Assembly: GCF_011742555.1 (NCBI RefSeq) | Contig: NZ_JAAQQR010000001.1 | Span: 186,001-250,000 of the forward strand | DNA length: 64,000 nt | Origin: Luteibacter jiangsuensis | GTDB taxonomy: Bacteria > Pseudomonadota > Gammaproteobacteria > Xanthomonadales > Rhodanobacteraceae | Reading direction: 5' to 3' | In this document: one piece after another, positions 63,604-64,000 of the stretch | How positions within the stretch are numbered: position 1 is the first letter of the stretch | Layout of the letters: each line of letters starts with the position of its first letter | Position numbers and translations under genes: made by a program | The notes under the pieces: model-generated | The model's input: only the letters and a program-made list of their open reading frames with translations | What the model was told of the DNA's origin: nothing | Databases searched by the model: none

Positions 63604-64000
63604 ATGTCTTTCCTGCGTACCGCGCCATGGGGCGCCGCGTGCGTGTGGATGGCTGCCAGCGCCATCGCCTCACCTTCCCCGACCAACGTGGCCGGCCCAC
63701 CCGCCGCGCTCGGCCTGCGAAATGCCGTGCGTGAAGTCTGGGCCGCCAGTCCCGACCTGCAGGCGGCCGATGCGGAACGCCTCGCCGCCCAGGCACGCGC
63801 CCGCGCCGCCGCGCAACCGGTGTACAACCCATCGCTTTCCATCGAGGGCGAGAACGCCGACGTCGACAGGCGCACCGCCGGGGCCAGCCTCACGCTCGAC
63901 GTGTCCGGCAAGCGCAGGGCTCGCATGTCCGAAGGCGACGCCGACGTGCGCGCACGCGAGGCGGCCTATGCACTGGAACGCCGACGCGTCGCGCTCGACT
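63604..64000 (+). CDS. TolC/CzcC-type outer-membrane efflux protein, 5' part only
   Basis: 132 residues are visible before the window ends. A signal peptide (~1-22, ASAIAS) is followed by the start of the outer-membrane-factor helical barrel: LRNAVREVWAASPDLQAADAERLAAQARARAAAQPVYNPSLSI, shown here in part, with the NPSLS beta segment and a second helix. CAGGAGA lies before the ATG. These proteins form the outer channel of RND metal or drug efflux pumps. The rest of the operon is not in the window. Confidence 0.85.
   Translation, partial: MSFLRTAPWGAACVWMAASAIASPSPTNVAGPPAALGLRNAVREVWAASPDLQAADAERLAAQARARAAAQPVYNPSLSIEGENADVDRRTAGASLTLDVSGKRRARMSEGDADVRAREAAYALERRRVALD

Overview
The window is a high-GC, gene-dense proteobacterial chromosome segment. 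DUF3247, a Xanthomonas/Caulobacter-type TonB receptor, a DUF892 ferritin-like protein next to a manganese catalase, and REP-type palindromes all point to Lysobacterales (Xanthomonadales), most likely a Rhodanobacteraceae member such as Luteibacter or Dyella. That placement is inferred from gene content; no rRNA or other marker is present.

1-23 kb is mainly housekeeping and accessory chromosome. It starts with the 3' end of a YjbH-like exopolysaccharide gene convergent with a low-molecular-weight tyrosine phosphatase. Then come a PAP2 phosphatase, a MOSC/ferredoxin-reductase fusion, a membrane PAS-(degenerate GGDEF)-EAL protein, DUF3247, and a stress group (small membrane protein, zinc alcohol dehydrogenase, DUF892 protein, manganese catalase). 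After these lie a large unknown protein, an NTF2-like secreted protein, a zinc-less DksA relative, an alpha/beta hydrolase with two plausible starts, a TonB receptor, an unlisted 46-residue Cys-rich protein, DUF1203, a type II NADH dehydrogenase, a REP doublet, an aldo/keto reductase, and a BvgS-like hybrid kinase with its LuxR-type regulator.

23-29 kb, divergent from that two-component pair, encodes supply and initiation functions of a polysaccharide pathway: nucleotide-sugar dehydrogenase, UDP-glucuronate epimerase-like enzyme, GMC oxidoreductase and polyprenyl-phosphate sugar transferase. 29-38 kb is an interlude: a membrane J-protein, a small secreted protein, an unusual intergenic region with three identical palindromes, an autotransporter, and two large beta-rich proteins of unknown function ending at a strong terminator.

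38-61 kb is the centrepiece: eleven same-strand genes, nearly all overlapping by a few bases. A hybrid NRPS/PKS pair (A-PCP-KS-AT-ACP-aminotransferase, then C-A-PCP-C-A*-PCP) is followed without a break by a GT2 glycosyltransferase, polysaccharide deacetylase, Wzy/O-antigen ligase-like polymerase, CapK/PaaK-like adenylating enzyme, GT4, GT4, a second deacetylase, another GT4 and a deacetylase-like membrane protein. The layout implies co-production of a non-ribosomal acyl/peptidyl unit and a glycan. The last adenylation domain has lost its signature motifs, no thioesterase is present, and a REP doublet is embedded in frame in the first megasynthase gene. Opposite strand genes (GT2 and methyltransferase) close the locus.

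63-64 kb begins a separate metal-efflux type operon: a Cys/His-rich small membrane protein and the 5' end of a TolC/CzcC-like outer-membrane protein. I saw no tRNA, rRNA, CRISPR array, insertion sequence or phage gene.
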